A stretch of 34,880 nucleotides of DNA from Desulfohalobiaceae bacterium (GTDB lineage: Bacteria > Desulfobacterota > Desulfovibrionia > Desulfovibrionales > Desulfothermaceae), in contig JAIPDR010000013.1 of the NCBI GenBank assembly GCA_021737615.1, positions 1 to 34,880 of the forward strand, written 5' to 3'. Made by a program: the position numbers and the translations under genes. Shown here piece after piece: positions 24,283-32,664 of this stretch. How positions within the stretch are numbered: the first letter of the stretch is position 1; each line of letters opens with the position of its first letter. The notes beneath the pieces are model-generated. The model was not told the origin of the DNA. It saw only the letters and a list, made by a program, of their open reading frames with translations, and did no database searches.

Positions 24283-25266
24283 TTGACACCCATGCCAGCC
24301 TCTGCTACAAACTGTGAGGCCTGCACGTGCAGCCCCATAAGCCGCGATGATAGCAATACTGATCCAATTTTGGTTTTTACAACAAAGACTGGCGACCCCA
24401 AGGCTCCAGATCAAAATTTTCCCATAAAGCTAAGTTGGATCAGTAAAGAACGATTTTCGCGGCTTCCGTATTCCAACTCCGACCCAGCCACACTTGTCAT
24501 GTATAAGACACTCGAGCATCTTGACCCCTCCCGGCATCGGCATCTGCTTTTCGATCATGAGGCAGGATATGCATTCGCCCGGAACATTACAGTCTGCCCC
24601 CTGACTCCAGCCGAAGTGCCGGAGGCTGCCAAGGAATATCCGGTGGTCTTCAGTCAGGAGGGGCCGTGTCTCGCCCAGGCTATTCTTTTTGCCGGACATG
24701 GGGAACATCCGTTTCTTTCCGAGCACGGTTCATGGCTTGGCCGACACCTGCCCGTATACCTCAGGAATTACCCATTTATTTTGGGAACAACTGAAAACAA
24801 TGAACATTTCAACCTCATGGCTGATATCGAGGCGCCCCACTTTCAAACCGGACAGGGCCAGCCGCTCTTCACTGCTGACGACGCCCCGGGAGAGCTGCTG
24901 CAAAAACGGATTGATCAGCTCAAGAATTTTCTGAACGGCCTGAGGGTGATGCATAAACTGCTCAGCCCCTTGCGCCAGGAAGATTTCTTTTCCAATGACC
25001 CGCTCCTGGTCCAGGACAAACAAGATAAGGGCCTTAGGCTTGAGGGATTTTCAACGGTAAGGCCCAAGACCCTGAGCAGTCTGGAGCCCCAGAAGCTGAA
25101 AACCATGGTTCAAAACGGGCTGTTGGATGTATTTTTCGCCCACCTGCATTCACTGACCAACTTCGCCCCCATCCTCCAGGCCTCAGGCGGGATTATTCAG
25201 ATTGACACGCCTCCTCATTACACGCATCTGATAGAACAAGAGAATACTCAACGCCAAACAGCTTGA
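24283..25266 (+). CDS. SapC-family protein
   Basis: 327 residues. The core matches the SapC family: HRHLLFDHEAGYAFARN, then CPLTPAEVPEAAKEYPVVFS, AQAILFAGHGEHPFLSEHG and PVYLRNYPFILG. The family is named after a gene in the Campylobacter S-layer locus; its biochemical role is not established, and many members sit beside surface-protein, oxygenase or glycan genes. Here it is divergent from the DUF4214 surface-protein candidate, which fits a link to surface-layer biogenesis (inference). No signal peptide is seen, so it is probably cytoplasmic. I chose the TTG at 24283 because AGGGGG lies five bases upstream; the ATG at 24292 is an alternative with poorer spacing. Confidence 0.82.
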   Translation: MTPMPASATNCEACTCSPISRDDSNTDPILVFTTKTGDPKAPDQNFPIKLSWISKERFSRLPYSNSDPATLVMYKTLEHLDPSRHRHLLFDHEAGYAFARNITVCPLTPAEVPEAAKEYPVVFSQEGPCLAQAILFAGHGEHPFLSEHGSWLGRHLPVYLRNYPFILGTTENNEHFNLMADIEAPHFQTGQGQPLFTADDAPGELLQKRIDQLKNFLNGLRVMHKLLSPLRQEDFFSNDPLLVQDKQDKGLRLEGFSTVRPKTLSSLEPQKLKTMVQNGLLDVFFAHLHSLTNFAPILQASGGIIQIDTPPHYTHLIEQENTQRQTA

Positions 25267-25274
25267 GGGCGCCC

Positions 25275-25482
25275 TTATTGGCCCTGAATATCTGCTTGAA
25301 CCATCATCCGGACTAAATCCGGAAACCGTACCTTGGGTTCCCATTTGAGCAGGGAGCGTGCCTTTTGCGAATTACCGATCAGGAGATCCACCTCGGCTGG
25401 ACGGTAAAACAAAGGGTGCTGGACAACAAACGCTTTGTCCTTATCCTGGAGTTCAGCAATTGCCCGGTCTGCTTCGGATTCC
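25275..25482 (-). pseudogene. C-terminal remnant of a GDP-mannose 4,6-dehydratase gene
   Basis: The minus strand encodes about 69 residues, ESEADRAIAELQDKDKAFVV.., then HPLFYRPAEVDLLIGNSQKA and FPDLVRMMVQADI, ending at a TAA. This is clearly homologous to the last 65 or so residues of the intact gmd at 30687-31724 (for instance QYPLFYRPAEVDLLIGDSRKA) but diverged, so it comes from a different gmd or an old duplicate. All catalytic parts are missing. It abuts the CapD/WbpM-like remnant without any gap. Confidence 0.85.
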
Positions 25483-25767
25483 TTATTTGGGAATAATTAT
25501 CTCCTGAAAAAGCGTTCTGATCCTTTCTGCATCCTGTCTGAAAGCGGCTTCGGCCAGTTCATCGATTTTTCTCTGGAGTCCGGCCAGGTCGCACTCCGTG
25601 CCTTTGACCACCATGATTTTTTCATGGGTGGTGGGCAGGATGCCTTCTTCCTCCGTGATCAGTTCCTCAGAAAGTTTTTCGCCCGGCCGCAGGCCCGTGT
25701 AGACTATAGGGATTAATGTCTCATCTCCCACAGCAAAATCGGAGCTCCAAACCGGTTCTCTCTCCAA
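25483..25767 (-). pseudogene. C-terminal remnant of a CapD/WbpM-like nucleotide-sugar dehydratase
   Basis: The frame encodes IVYTGLRPGEKLSEELITEE, then EGILPTTHEKIMVVKG and a helical end (LAGLQRKIDELAEAAFRQDA..EIIIPK). The GLRPGEKL..EL block followed by TTH.KI is the hallmark C-terminus of membrane-linked UDP-GlcNAc 4,6-dehydratase / CapD-WbpM proteins, which are normally around 600 residues. The NAD-binding and catalytic parts are absent. The frame stays open upstream to about 25863 but that segment does not resemble the family, so a junction lies near 25720-25770. The stop codon is directly followed by the gmd remnant. Confidence 0.78.
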
Positions 25768-25923
25768 GTGACCCTGCTCAAGTATTTGATTGACGTACCT
25801 CTCATAGGTTTGTGGTAGGGTACCAAGTGATAGAATAGGATCTGCCCCCGGTTTACTTCTCTAACTACCTGTTATTACGATTGATACACGGAATTTTTAC
25901 TTATAGGTAGGCGATAAAATCAT

Positions 25924-25953
25924 TTACCCATTGATATTGGAAACAACTTTCAT
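25924..25953 (-). pseudogene. Six-codon remnant of a DUF3368/PIN toxin start
   Basis: The antitoxin stop overlaps an ATG (ATGA). The new frame reads MKVVSN and then INGStop. DUF3368 toxins, the usual partners of UPF0175 antitoxins, typically begin with M-[IK]-VVSN-[TS]-SP. The match breaks after VSN, so the toxin appears to have been cut at about 25935 and joined to unrelated sequence. Confidence 0.5.
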
Positions 25954-26207
25954 GGAAGATTGTTAAGTGTAGAAAGGTCTCGATCCAATTCTTTCTTGTC
26001 ATATTGTCTTGGTATTCCTTCTCTGGACAAGAGCAAAAGGTACTCCCATTTCTCCATTCCTGCCATCTGACGGGCTTTACCAAGGGAAAGAAGGCCTTTT
26101 TCATACAAACGCAAAGAAAGTTCACGGCGAAGCCTGCTTTCCTGTTCATCAGGGGGGATCCGTAAAGCATCCTGAAGTTCATCATCAAATTCCATACGTA
26201 TGTTCAT
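25950..26207 (-). CDS. UPF0175 family antitoxin-like protein
   Basis: 85 residues with the family pattern: LQDALRIPPDEQESRLRREL, LRLYEKGLLSLGKARQMAGM, KWEYLLLLSREGIPRQYD. The middle looks like a short helix-turn-helix (LGKARQMAGMEKWEYLLLL), and the C-terminal IP-QYD motif is typical. UPF0175 proteins usually act as antitoxins or small regulators next to a DUF3368/PIN ribonuclease. The ATG at 26207 has GGAGAC upstream at a good spacing. Its toxin partner is reduced to a six-codon stub, so this is an orphan antitoxin. It sits on the junction side of a decayed region. Confidence 0.8.
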   Translation of the reverse strand: MNIRMEFDDELQDALRIPPDEQESRLRRELSLRLYEKGLLSLGKARQMAGMEKWEYLLLLSREGIPRQYDKKELDRDLSTLNNLP

Positions 26208-26787
26208 TTCTTAGTCTCCGTGTGACCAGGTGGTCGGAATTTTTATGAATGGGGATCTGATAATCAAATAAAAGGCGCGCTGGTCAGGGGAACACGCTGG
26301 ATATGGAATGGGGTCTGACACACCTTAGTCCCTGAAAAAAATCTGGACGAACTCCGGCCTGCTGAACAGTTCCTTGAAGCAAGCTACATGAGGATTGGGA
26401 ATTTCAAATGTCATAGGAGTCATTCTAATCTTGAATTTGGCAGAATGCAATCTCCGTCGGCTGAGGAGCACGGCAAATTTGTTCTCAGCCGATAGTCGCC
26501 TTATGCAGCGACCTCTTGGCATGAAATATTAGCATACTTGCAGGTCGATTTGTAAATGGCTGGTTTTACATGTACATAGAAGATTTTATCTACGAACCTA
26601 CACTAATTTTCATTAATTTCAGAGTCTTGAACAAAAAAATGTTTGGGCATAAGCCTGTCCAGATTCGAGGAAATTTTGAAACCGCGGTGTATTTAAATAC
26701 ATGAGGGTGTCAATCTGCCTGCCCTCTAGCTCAGCCTTGTGATGGTACCGGGGCGGGCCTTTCTCTTCCGGTTGGATCTTCTGCTCT
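26208..26787. other. Non-coding gap with two inverted repeats
   Basis: I see no supported gene here; a 65-codon minus-strand frame at 26325-26522 lacks coding character. Two structures stand out: TCGGCTGAG/CTCAGCCGA (26457-26492) and a perfect 14-bp palindrome TGTATTTAAATACA (26688-26701). The AT-rich middle (26560-26640) could hold a promoter for the antitoxin region, but none is convincing. Confidence 0.5.
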
Positions 26788-29700
26788 TCAGGCACTGAGG
26801 ACCAGGGAGCGGATGAGTCCGCTCAGCCTGGCACTCACCGAGGACCAGGCATTGTGGACGAGCCACTCCCGGCGAATGGCGTCCCTGGCCTGCAGGCAGC
26901 GGGCATCATTCAGAAGCCGGCTCAGACCCTCGGCCAAGTCGTCGGGCCTGCTTCCAGGCAGGAAATGTACCACTTCGGCCACATCGTCAAAGATGGACAA
27001 AGGGGTGCAGGCCACGGGGCGATCCGCGGCCAGTCCCATGCGCACGGCAGCGCTGGAGGACTCGGCGGTGTGCTGGTAGGGATAGACAATGAGTTCGGCC
27101 TTGCTCAGCAGGCTCAGGCTGTCCTCCAGGGAGAGAAAGTCCGGGACCAGATGCACCGCCGCCTCCAGGTTCAGCTCGCGGATCAGACGCTGACAGGCGT
27201 GATAAAAGCTCAAATCGGCTTCCCGGGGATAGACCGCGTTGACCAGGAGCAGGCCCAGGCTTGCATCAGCCTGAAGGAGTTCGGCAAAAGCCTGGATGAG
27301 TTCCTGGATCCCCTTATGCGGCATGAGGAAACCGGAGGAAGCGATGATCCGGCGGGAGGCAAAGCCGGGGGGCAGGGCCACACAGCTCTCTCCGGAAAGG
27401 TCCTGCATTTCCGTGACCCCGTGGGGAAAGAGGGTCACATTGTCCACCAGCCCCAGATCCTTCATGCGGTTCAGGTCGTGGATGCTGTGCACCAGGACCC
27501 GGTCCACCCGGCCCAGGAGGCGCAAGGCTTCCGGATCGGCCTCTTCCAGGGACTGAAGGGAATGAAAGATCAGGATAACCTGCCGCTTCTGATCAAAAAG
27601 CCCCTGAAGCAGGGCCTGCAGTTCGGCCAGAGCGAAGAAAGCGGCATGGACATTGACCACCACGCAGTCCAGCCCGGCCTGGTGTACAGCCGGGAGCAGG
27701 CGCTCCTGCAGGCTGTCAAAGCTCCAGAGGCGCCGGACATTGGGGGCATCGCGCTCCAGTTTTTCCGCGCCCTCCGGGGCGAACACCAGAATCTCGAAAT
27801 CCGCCTCCAGCTGGTCGAGCAGGTACTTGGAATACTCGGCAATGCCGCAACGGCAATTCCAAGACGAAACCCAGCCTACTTTAATGGTCTCCTTTTTCTC
27901 GATATGCGAAAGTTTTCCCAGAAACGTGCTCAACTTTCTGGAGGCAGCCTTCCAGGTCAACTCGGAGCGAACCAGCTGTTGCGCAGACTCGGTCCGGGCC
28001 CGCAGCTCCACATGATCCGCCTGATAGACCTCCTTGAGAAGCCCGGCCAGATGGCCGGCATCCGGTTCGGCCCAGACAGAGCCGAAACCGCTTAAATGGG
28101 AGCGGGCCTTCTGAAAGGTGTATTTGATGAGCCAGGCGTTCTCCGGGGTGCAGAAGTCGGCCTGGCCTCCATAGGCAGTGGTGATCACCGGCAGGCCGAG
28201 GTCCATGGCCTCGGCCATGGGCAGCCCGAAGCCCTCGCCCCGAGAGGGGGCGACCAAACAGTGGGACCGGCGGTAGAGATCCAGGAGGCGGGCCTGGCTG
28301 ATGTCTTCATCAATGAGGATCACTTCCGGGGCCTCCGGGTCCTGTGAAAAAGTCTCTATCTGGGCCCGAGCATCGTTATGGGGGTTGGGAAAGGTTTTGA
28401 CCACCAGAACCACTTCATCGCGGACCGTGAAAGCCCGGCCATAGGCCTGGAGCAGGACATCCAGCCCTTTGCGCGGAAAGCAGGAGGAGACGTGCAGAAA
28501 GCGGAAACCGCGTCCGAGTGCGAGCCGGCAAGGATCGGGCCGGACCCTGTGGATATGGTCCACCCCCAGACCGACCACCTGCATGGGCAGGCCCACGCCG
28601 TTGTCCTGCATGGTTTTGAGGACATACCCGGACATGAGGGTCATTCCCTGGAGACGGTCATTGAAGCCCTGGACATACTCCCGGGGAAAGAAGCTCTCTT
28701 CCCAGCCGTAGGCATTGGTCAGGGTCAGGGCCCCGGGGACGCTCTGCACATGAGGCGGATAGGAGTTATAGAGGACCGCCGCAGGTCGGGTTAGCTCACG
28801 CCGCTGCTCACAGAGAGCGCTCAGGCTTGGATCACCTAAAGGAGACTCCGTATCTTGTCGCGATTCCTCAGACTGAACGTCTTCAAAGCAGAGACCGATA
28901 CGGCCGGGGTAGTCCTCATTCAGGGCCAGAGCCATCTCGCGGTTGACCAAAGCCAGACTGTAGGAACCGGCATAAGGTCCGTTGATAATAAGCCCCCGGG
29001 AAAGGTCCGGCGCTTCCGCTGTCAGGGGGGGATCCTGGATATGCTCAGCTATGGGCTCTTCAGGGAGACCCTGTTTGTAGCCAATTACGGCATACTCCAT
29101 GGCTGCGGAAAAAAACCCGTCAAGCCTGGATTGGCCAAAGATCGGAGGTTCAAGTGGCTTGGAGCGGATGATCCGGATAGCAGTAAAGCCCAGCGCATTC
29201 AGGGTATAGGTGGCCACTGGCGGCGGAACCGGCTTTTTATGGGTGGGGTCGCAATAGAAATAATAGGTGCTGACCTGCATGTTTTCCGGATTCGGGGTCT
29301 CGAACAACAGCATGCCCCCGGGCCTGAGCACGCGGTAGGCTTCCTCCCAGATCCTGACCAGGATGCTCGGGCTCAGATGCTCCATGACATGGAAGGCGGT
29401 CAGGACCGGCACGGAATTGTCCGCCAGACCTTCCAGGCAACTCAGGATATCGGCCTGCTCCACTTCAAAGCCACGCATGCGGCAGGCCTCGACCATGGCC
29501 TGGCTGTGATCCACTCCCTTGCCAAAGAGATTTTGCTTGCGCAAAAGCCCAAGCCACTCCCCACGGCCGCTGCCGAGATCCAGGACCTGCTCTCCTTCAG
29601 ACAAGCAATCCCGGACCAGAGGGATATACTGGAGAAGACCCGCCTCCAGATCCGCGGTGGAACCCCGGAAGGCCTCCTCCAGGTCCCAGTAGATATGGTC

Positions 29701-30108
29701 CGGAAATCCTGAGCCGACTTCCTGCTCAAAGGCCCGAGGCAGATGGTCCAAACGTTCCTTGAAGTCGTAGAAATCGTCCCAGAGGCGGGGCAGGTTCAAG
29801 GCCATGCGGATGAATTGCACCCAGGGCCTTATCATGGGCTTGCCGGCGATGCGGTAAAAGGCGTAGGGTAGGGACAGGCCTCTGATCCGGACTCTGCGCT
29901 CCTTTCCTTCCGGGGAATAACGCAAGCGTCCCAGGATCTCCTTCTTGGACATTTGCTTCTTCTGCATGACATCCAAATAGTAAGCAAATCCAGCAGGGTC
30001 AGGCTCACGCTTCAAGACGGCGAGATACCCGGCCCGGATAAACTCCTGCTCGGAGAGTTCCGTAAGCTCAGAGACGTGATAGGAGGTCTTCTCGTAAAGG
30101 GAATCCAT
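26788..30108 (-). CDS. DUF4214 + methyltransferase + double GT4 glycosyltransferase
   Basis: 1106 residues. Residues 20-65 form a DUF4214-like unit (RAGYLAVLKREPDPAGFAYY). Residues 150-310 are a class I SAM methyltransferase (QVLDLGSGRGEW at 174-185; LTAFHVMEHL; VLRPGGMLLFETPNP). Residues about 372-733 are a GT4 domain with HVSSCFPRKGLDVLLQAY and the nucleotide-sugar motif PSRGEGFGLPMAEAMDLGLP (621-640). Residues 742-1106 are a second GT4 domain with a glycine-rich entry (VGWVSSWNCRCGIAEYSKYL) and HTAESSSAAVRMGLA. Methyltransferase plus two transferases in one chain resembles multifunctional enzymes that build and cap or methylate rhamnose-type glycans (WsaE-like layout). The shared DUF4214 unit hints at docking with the surface protein (inference). 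No strong ribosome site precedes the ATG. Confidence 0.9.
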   Translation of the reverse strand: MDSLYEKTSYHVSELTELSEQEFIRAGYLAVLKREPDPAGFAYYLDVMQKKQMSKKEILGRLRYSPEGKERRVRIRGLSLPYAFYRIAGKPMIRPWVQFIRMALNLPRLWDDFYDFKERLDHLPRAFEQEVGSGFPDHIYWDLEEAFRGSTADLEAGLLQYIPLVRDCLSEGEQVLDLGSGRGEWLGLLRKQNLFGKGVDHSQAMVEACRMRGFEVEQADILSCLEGLADNSVPVLTAFHVMEHLSPSILVRIWEEAYRVLRPGGMLLFETPNPENMQVSTYYFYCDPTHKKPVPPPVATYTLNALGFTAIRIIRSKPLEPPIFGQSRLDGFFSAAMEYAVIGYKQGLPEEPIAEHIQDPPLTAEAPDLSRGLIINGPYAGSYSLALVNREMALALNEDYPGRIGLCFEDVQSEESRQDTESPLGDPSLSALCEQRRELTRPAAVLYNSYPPHVQSVPGALTLTNAYGWEESFFPREYVQGFNDRLQGMTLMSGYVLKTMQDNGVGLPMQVVGLGVDHIHRVRPDPCRLALGRGFRFLHVSSCFPRKGLDVLLQAYGRAFTVRDEVVLVVKTFPNPHNDARAQIETFSQDPEAPEVILIDEDISQARLLDLYRRSHCLVAPSRGEGFGLPMAEAMDLGLPVITTAYGGQADFCTPENAWLIKYTFQKARSHLSGFGSVWAEPDAGHLAGLLKEVYQADHVELRARTESAQQLVRSELTWKAASRKLSTFLGKLSHIEKKETIKVGWVSSWNCRCGIAEYSKYLLDQLEADFEILVFAPEGAEKLERDAPNVRRLWSFDSLQERLLPAVHQAGLDCVVVNVHAAFFALAELQALLQGLFDQKRQVILIFHSLQSLEEADPEALRLLGRVDRVLVHSIHDLNRMKDLGLVDNVTLFPHGVTEMQDLSGESCVALPPGFASRRIIASSGFLMPHKGIQELIQAFAELLQADASLGLLLVNAVYPREADLSFYHACQRLIRELNLEAAVHLVPDFLSLEDSLSLLSKAELIVYPYQHTAESSSAAVRMGLAADRPVACTPLSIFDDVAEVVHFLPGSRPDDLAEGLSRLLNDARCLQARDAIRREWLVHNAWSSVSARLSGLIRSLVLSA

Positions 30109-30130
30109 ATCGAAGATTATTCGTGTCCTT

Positions 30131-30153
30131 GCGGACTTGTGTCAGTAGTCCGC
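30131..30153. repeat. Leader hairpin upstream of the 1106-residue gene
   Basis: GCGGACT and AGTCCGC form a 7-bp stem with a 9-base loop, 23-45 bases before the gene start at 30108. It may influence translation; it has no T-tract. The rest of the gap to 30389 is AT-rich and holds no supported gene. Confidence 0.35.
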
Positions 30154-30389
30154 CATTTCCATGGTTTGATCATCCTTGACAGCACCGTAGTACTCCGCAG
30201 GCTACTTTGGTATTTTCGATCTACCTAAAAGCGCACGGCCCCCAAGTTCAGAGGTCAGCCCTGCCTCTGGCAGTTCTGACATATAACTATTGAATATTTA
30301 TGATAATACACAGGCATGCTGTTATGCTGATGTTAAAGTCCATAACTGCCAGTCTGATCAATGAAGAAACTTACCATGCAAACAATAGG

Positions 30390-30674
30390 TCACAGGGTAG
30401 AGAACCGGTCACCGGGTTCTCTTGAGCGACCTCGCTGGGAGGCTCTAAGGTTTTCTTCGGCTTGCTCGCCAGGGAAACCGGACCGTGGCCTCAGCTTGCA
30501 ACCTGAAGAAAGAGATATATTTTTATTGCAGAAAGGCAGTTTGCCAAAGAATAAAACAAAGAGTCCGGAGGGGGCAAAGATCCCGTGTTCACAAGTCTTA
30601 GAAAACCATGAGCCGGAAGCGTTGAAGCCAAAGAGAGCTCTGTGATCGGTTCGTGGCATCAGCTGAAGTTTCAT
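30390..30674 (-). CDS. Small unrecognised open frame after gmd
   Basis: A 94-residue frame starts 12 bases beyond the gmd stop, with AGGAA nine bases before its ATG, so it could be translated from the gmd message. The product is basic with several cysteines (WFSKTCEHGIFAPSG, LPFCNKNISLSSGCKLRPRS) and has no motif I recognise. The opposite strand is open over nearly the same interval (30361-30645), so at most one is real. The region may instead be a non-coding repeat. Low confidence. Confidence 0.25.
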   Translation of the reverse strand: MKLQLMPRTDHRALFGFNASGSWFSKTCEHGIFAPSGLFVLFFGKLPFCNKNISLSSGCKLRPRSGFPGEQAEENLRASQRGRSREPGDRFSTL

Positions 30675-30686
30675 ACGAATTAATTC

Positions 30687-31724
30687 CTATTGGACCTCAA
30701 TATCCGCCTGCAGCATCATCTTGACCAAATCCGGAAAACCGATTTTTGGTTCCCAGTTGAGCCGGGTTCGCGCTTTGCGCGAATCGCCTATGAGGAGATC
30801 TACCTCAGCCGGGCGATAAAACAGAGGATACTGGACAACGTAGGCCTTCTCACTGCCTCGAATTTCCGAAATGTTTTTGTCTGCCTCGGAGACATCAAGC
30901 GTATGGAGATCAAGTATTTCATAATCCAATTTCGCATAATCAAAAGCGATTTCCAAAAAATCCCTGACGCTGTGGGTTTTCCCGGTTGAAACCACATAGT
31001 CATCCGGATCGCTCTGCTGCAGCATGAGCCACATAGCCTCCACATAATCCCTGGCAAACCCCCAGTCTCTTTTGGCATCCAAATTGCCCAAGATAAGGAC
31101 ATTATCTTTTCCAGACAGCATCTTGGCGATGGTGTGCGTGATTTTTCTGGTGACAAACTCATATCCCCGGCGCGGAGACTCATGATTGAACAAGATTCCC
31201 GAACAGGCGAAGAGGCCGTAGGCTTCCCGATAATTCCGGGTCAGCTCAAAACCGGCCACCTTCGAGACCCCGTAGGGTGATCTCGGATGGAACTTGGTCT
31301 CTTCATTCTGCGGGACAGAGTGCACCTTGCCGAACATTTCAGAGGAGGCCGCAAAATAGAACTTGCAATGGGGTGCCTTGTTTTTCAAGGCCGACAGGAT
31401 ATTCAATGTCCCGTCGATATTGCTGCGCATGGTCGAAAAACAATCATCAAACGATTCATGCACATAGCTCTGGGCCGCGAGATGGTAACATTCATCCGGA
31501 CGGATCATTTCAAGGATTTCGGTAAGTCGCGGATAGTTCTCTATATCGCCGGAATGGAGCTGAAGTCTGGGGACCAAGTGATTGATCCTCTTGAGTCTTT
31601 CTTCTGGATTCTCAAGCGCCACCCGCCTGATGATACCATGAACAGCATATCCCTTCTCCAATAACAATTCCGCCAAATACGAACCATCCTGCCCGGTGAT
31701 TCCGGTAATCAAAGCATTTTTCAT
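30687..31724 (-). CDS. gmd: GDP-mannose 4,6-dehydratase
   Basis: 345 residues, full family length. It converts GDP-D-mannose to GDP-4-keto-6-deoxy-mannose, the precursor of GDP-fucose, GDP-rhamnose and related sugars. It is a cytoplasmic short-chain dehydrogenase: NADP-binding loop ITGITGQDGSYLAE (6-19), active-site ASSEMFG (126-132) and the YxxxK pair Tyr151/Lys155 in SPYGVSKVAG. The family signatures NHESPRRGYEFVTRKI and FYRPAEVDLLIGD are present. An AAGGTG site precedes the ATG. It could supply a 6-deoxy sugar to the nearby glycosyltransferases; a second-step reductase or epimerase is not in the window. A diverged C-terminal remnant of another gmd lies at 25275-25482. Confidence 0.95.
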   Translation of the reverse strand: MKNALITGITGQDGSYLAELLLEKGYAVHGIIRRVALENPEERLKRINHLVPRLQLHSGDIENYPRLTEILEMIRPDECYHLAAQSYVHESFDDCFSTMRSNIDGTLNILSALKNKAPHCKFYFAASSEMFGKVHSVPQNEETKFHPRSPYGVSKVAGFELTRNYREAYGLFACSGILFNHESPRRGYEFVTRKITHTIAKMLSGKDNVLILGNLDAKRDWGFARDYVEAMWLMLQQSDPDDYVVSTGKTHSVRDFLEIAFDYAKLDYEILDLHTLDVSEADKNISEIRGSEKAYVVQYPLFYRPAEVDLLIGDSRKARTRLNWEPKIGFPDLVKMMLQADIEVQ

Positions 31725-31794
31725 TTGTGTGCACCTTTGTTCAAGAATTTAGAAAAAGACGAAAGACACGGCGCTGCGGATATCCCGTCCAGAT

Positions 31795-32631
31795 TCAGAC
31801 CTGATAGAGTTCGGGCTCAAGCTCGGTCACCCCGGTCAGAAGGAGGTCATCGTTGATGGTCCGCTCTGCAGTCAGCTCCTGTGCTTGCTCCGGAAAGGAG
31901 GCGCTCTGGGGATCGGTGAGCACCAGAGAAAAGCTCTCCTCACCCTCAAGGAGATCATCAGCCAGAGTCTGCACCCAGATCTTGGCCCATTGCTCTCCCG
32001 GCTCCAGGGTCAAGGTTCCCTGGGTGGGGATGTAGTCGAGGCCTGCCCGGGCACTGCCGTCCCTGGTGTGAAAGGCAACACGGGCCGTCTCTTCGGCAGG
32101 TGCCCCAAGCTGAACCAGAAACCAGACGCCTTGGCCTTCATCGACCTGCAGGGGCACCGAATCTACTGAGGGGGGCGGTGAACTGTAGACTTTCGGGTCC
32201 TGGTCCAGACCGGTCACCTGATCAATCCAGCCGCTATAGGAACTGATCCGGGTGGAAATGCCGATATCATCCGTCGCTTCTGCTTCATCCGTGCTGAGGA
32301 TAGCACTGTGGATTCCGGCCAGAGACGGTTTTTCGTCCTGGATGAACATTCCCCCGCCCGAATCCCCGGGGGTCAACATGTCCCCGGTGTCATAACGAAA
32401 AATGAGCTGGTCGTCCAGGCTCCCGCTGCTCATAACCCCGGAGGCCGTTCCCTGGACTGTGTTTTCCCCGCTCTGGCGTGCCTCCTCTGAACCATACCCC
32501 ACCAGGTCCACACTCTGTCCCGCCTCATCGGCTTCTCGGTAGAGCTCATAGCGATCAGCCCCCAGAGGGGCGGCTTGATCCAGGACCAACAGACCCAGAT
32601 CATGCCAAACGCTTGAATCGGTAGCGATAAA
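31795..32631 (-). CDS. 5'-truncated trypsin-like protease with Calx-beta domain
   Basis: The frame is open from 32631 (just after a TAG) to 31795. It begins FIATDSSVWHDLGLLVLD, which contains the trypsin catalytic Asp in HDLGLL, and continues to the catalytic Ser in TPGDSGGGMF (about residue 91). The catalytic His, the first barrel and any export signal are missing. A Calx-beta domain follows (roughly 145-250: VDEGQGVWFLVQLGAP, DGSARAGLDYIPTQGTLTL, EGEESFSLVL). The C-terminus (LLLTGVTELEPELYQV) could have been a type I export signal. No ATG is near the break; TTG at 32589 is the first candidate. Most likely this is the remnant of a secreted calcium-binding protease. It ends up beside the methyltransferase gene with only 33 bases between. 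Confidence 0.7.
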   Translation of the reverse strand, partial: FIATDSSVWHDLGLLVLDQAAPLGADRYELYREADEAGQSVDLVGYGSEEARQSGENTVQGTASGVMSSGSLDDQLIFRYDTGDMLTPGDSGGGMFIQDEKPSLAGIHSAILSTDEAEATDDIGISTRISSYSGWIDQVTGLDQDPKVYSSPPPSVDSVPLQVDEGQGVWFLVQLGAPAEETARVAFHTRDGSARAGLDYIPTQGTLTLEPGEQWAKIWVQTLADDLLEGEESFSLVLTDPQSASFPEQAQELTAERTINDDLLLTGVTELEPELYQV

Positions 32632-32664
32632 CTATATGCGATTTTTAAATTCAGGTGACCGTCT

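Noticed and set aside
26280-26340. GGGGTCTGACACACC considered as an insertion-sequence end
   Set aside because: No matching inverted partner, target duplication or transposase remnant could be seen nearby.
26854-28095. 413-codon plus-strand open frame
   Set aside because: It is the antisense shadow of the GT4 part of the 1106-residue gene; no ribosome site and no family-like motifs.
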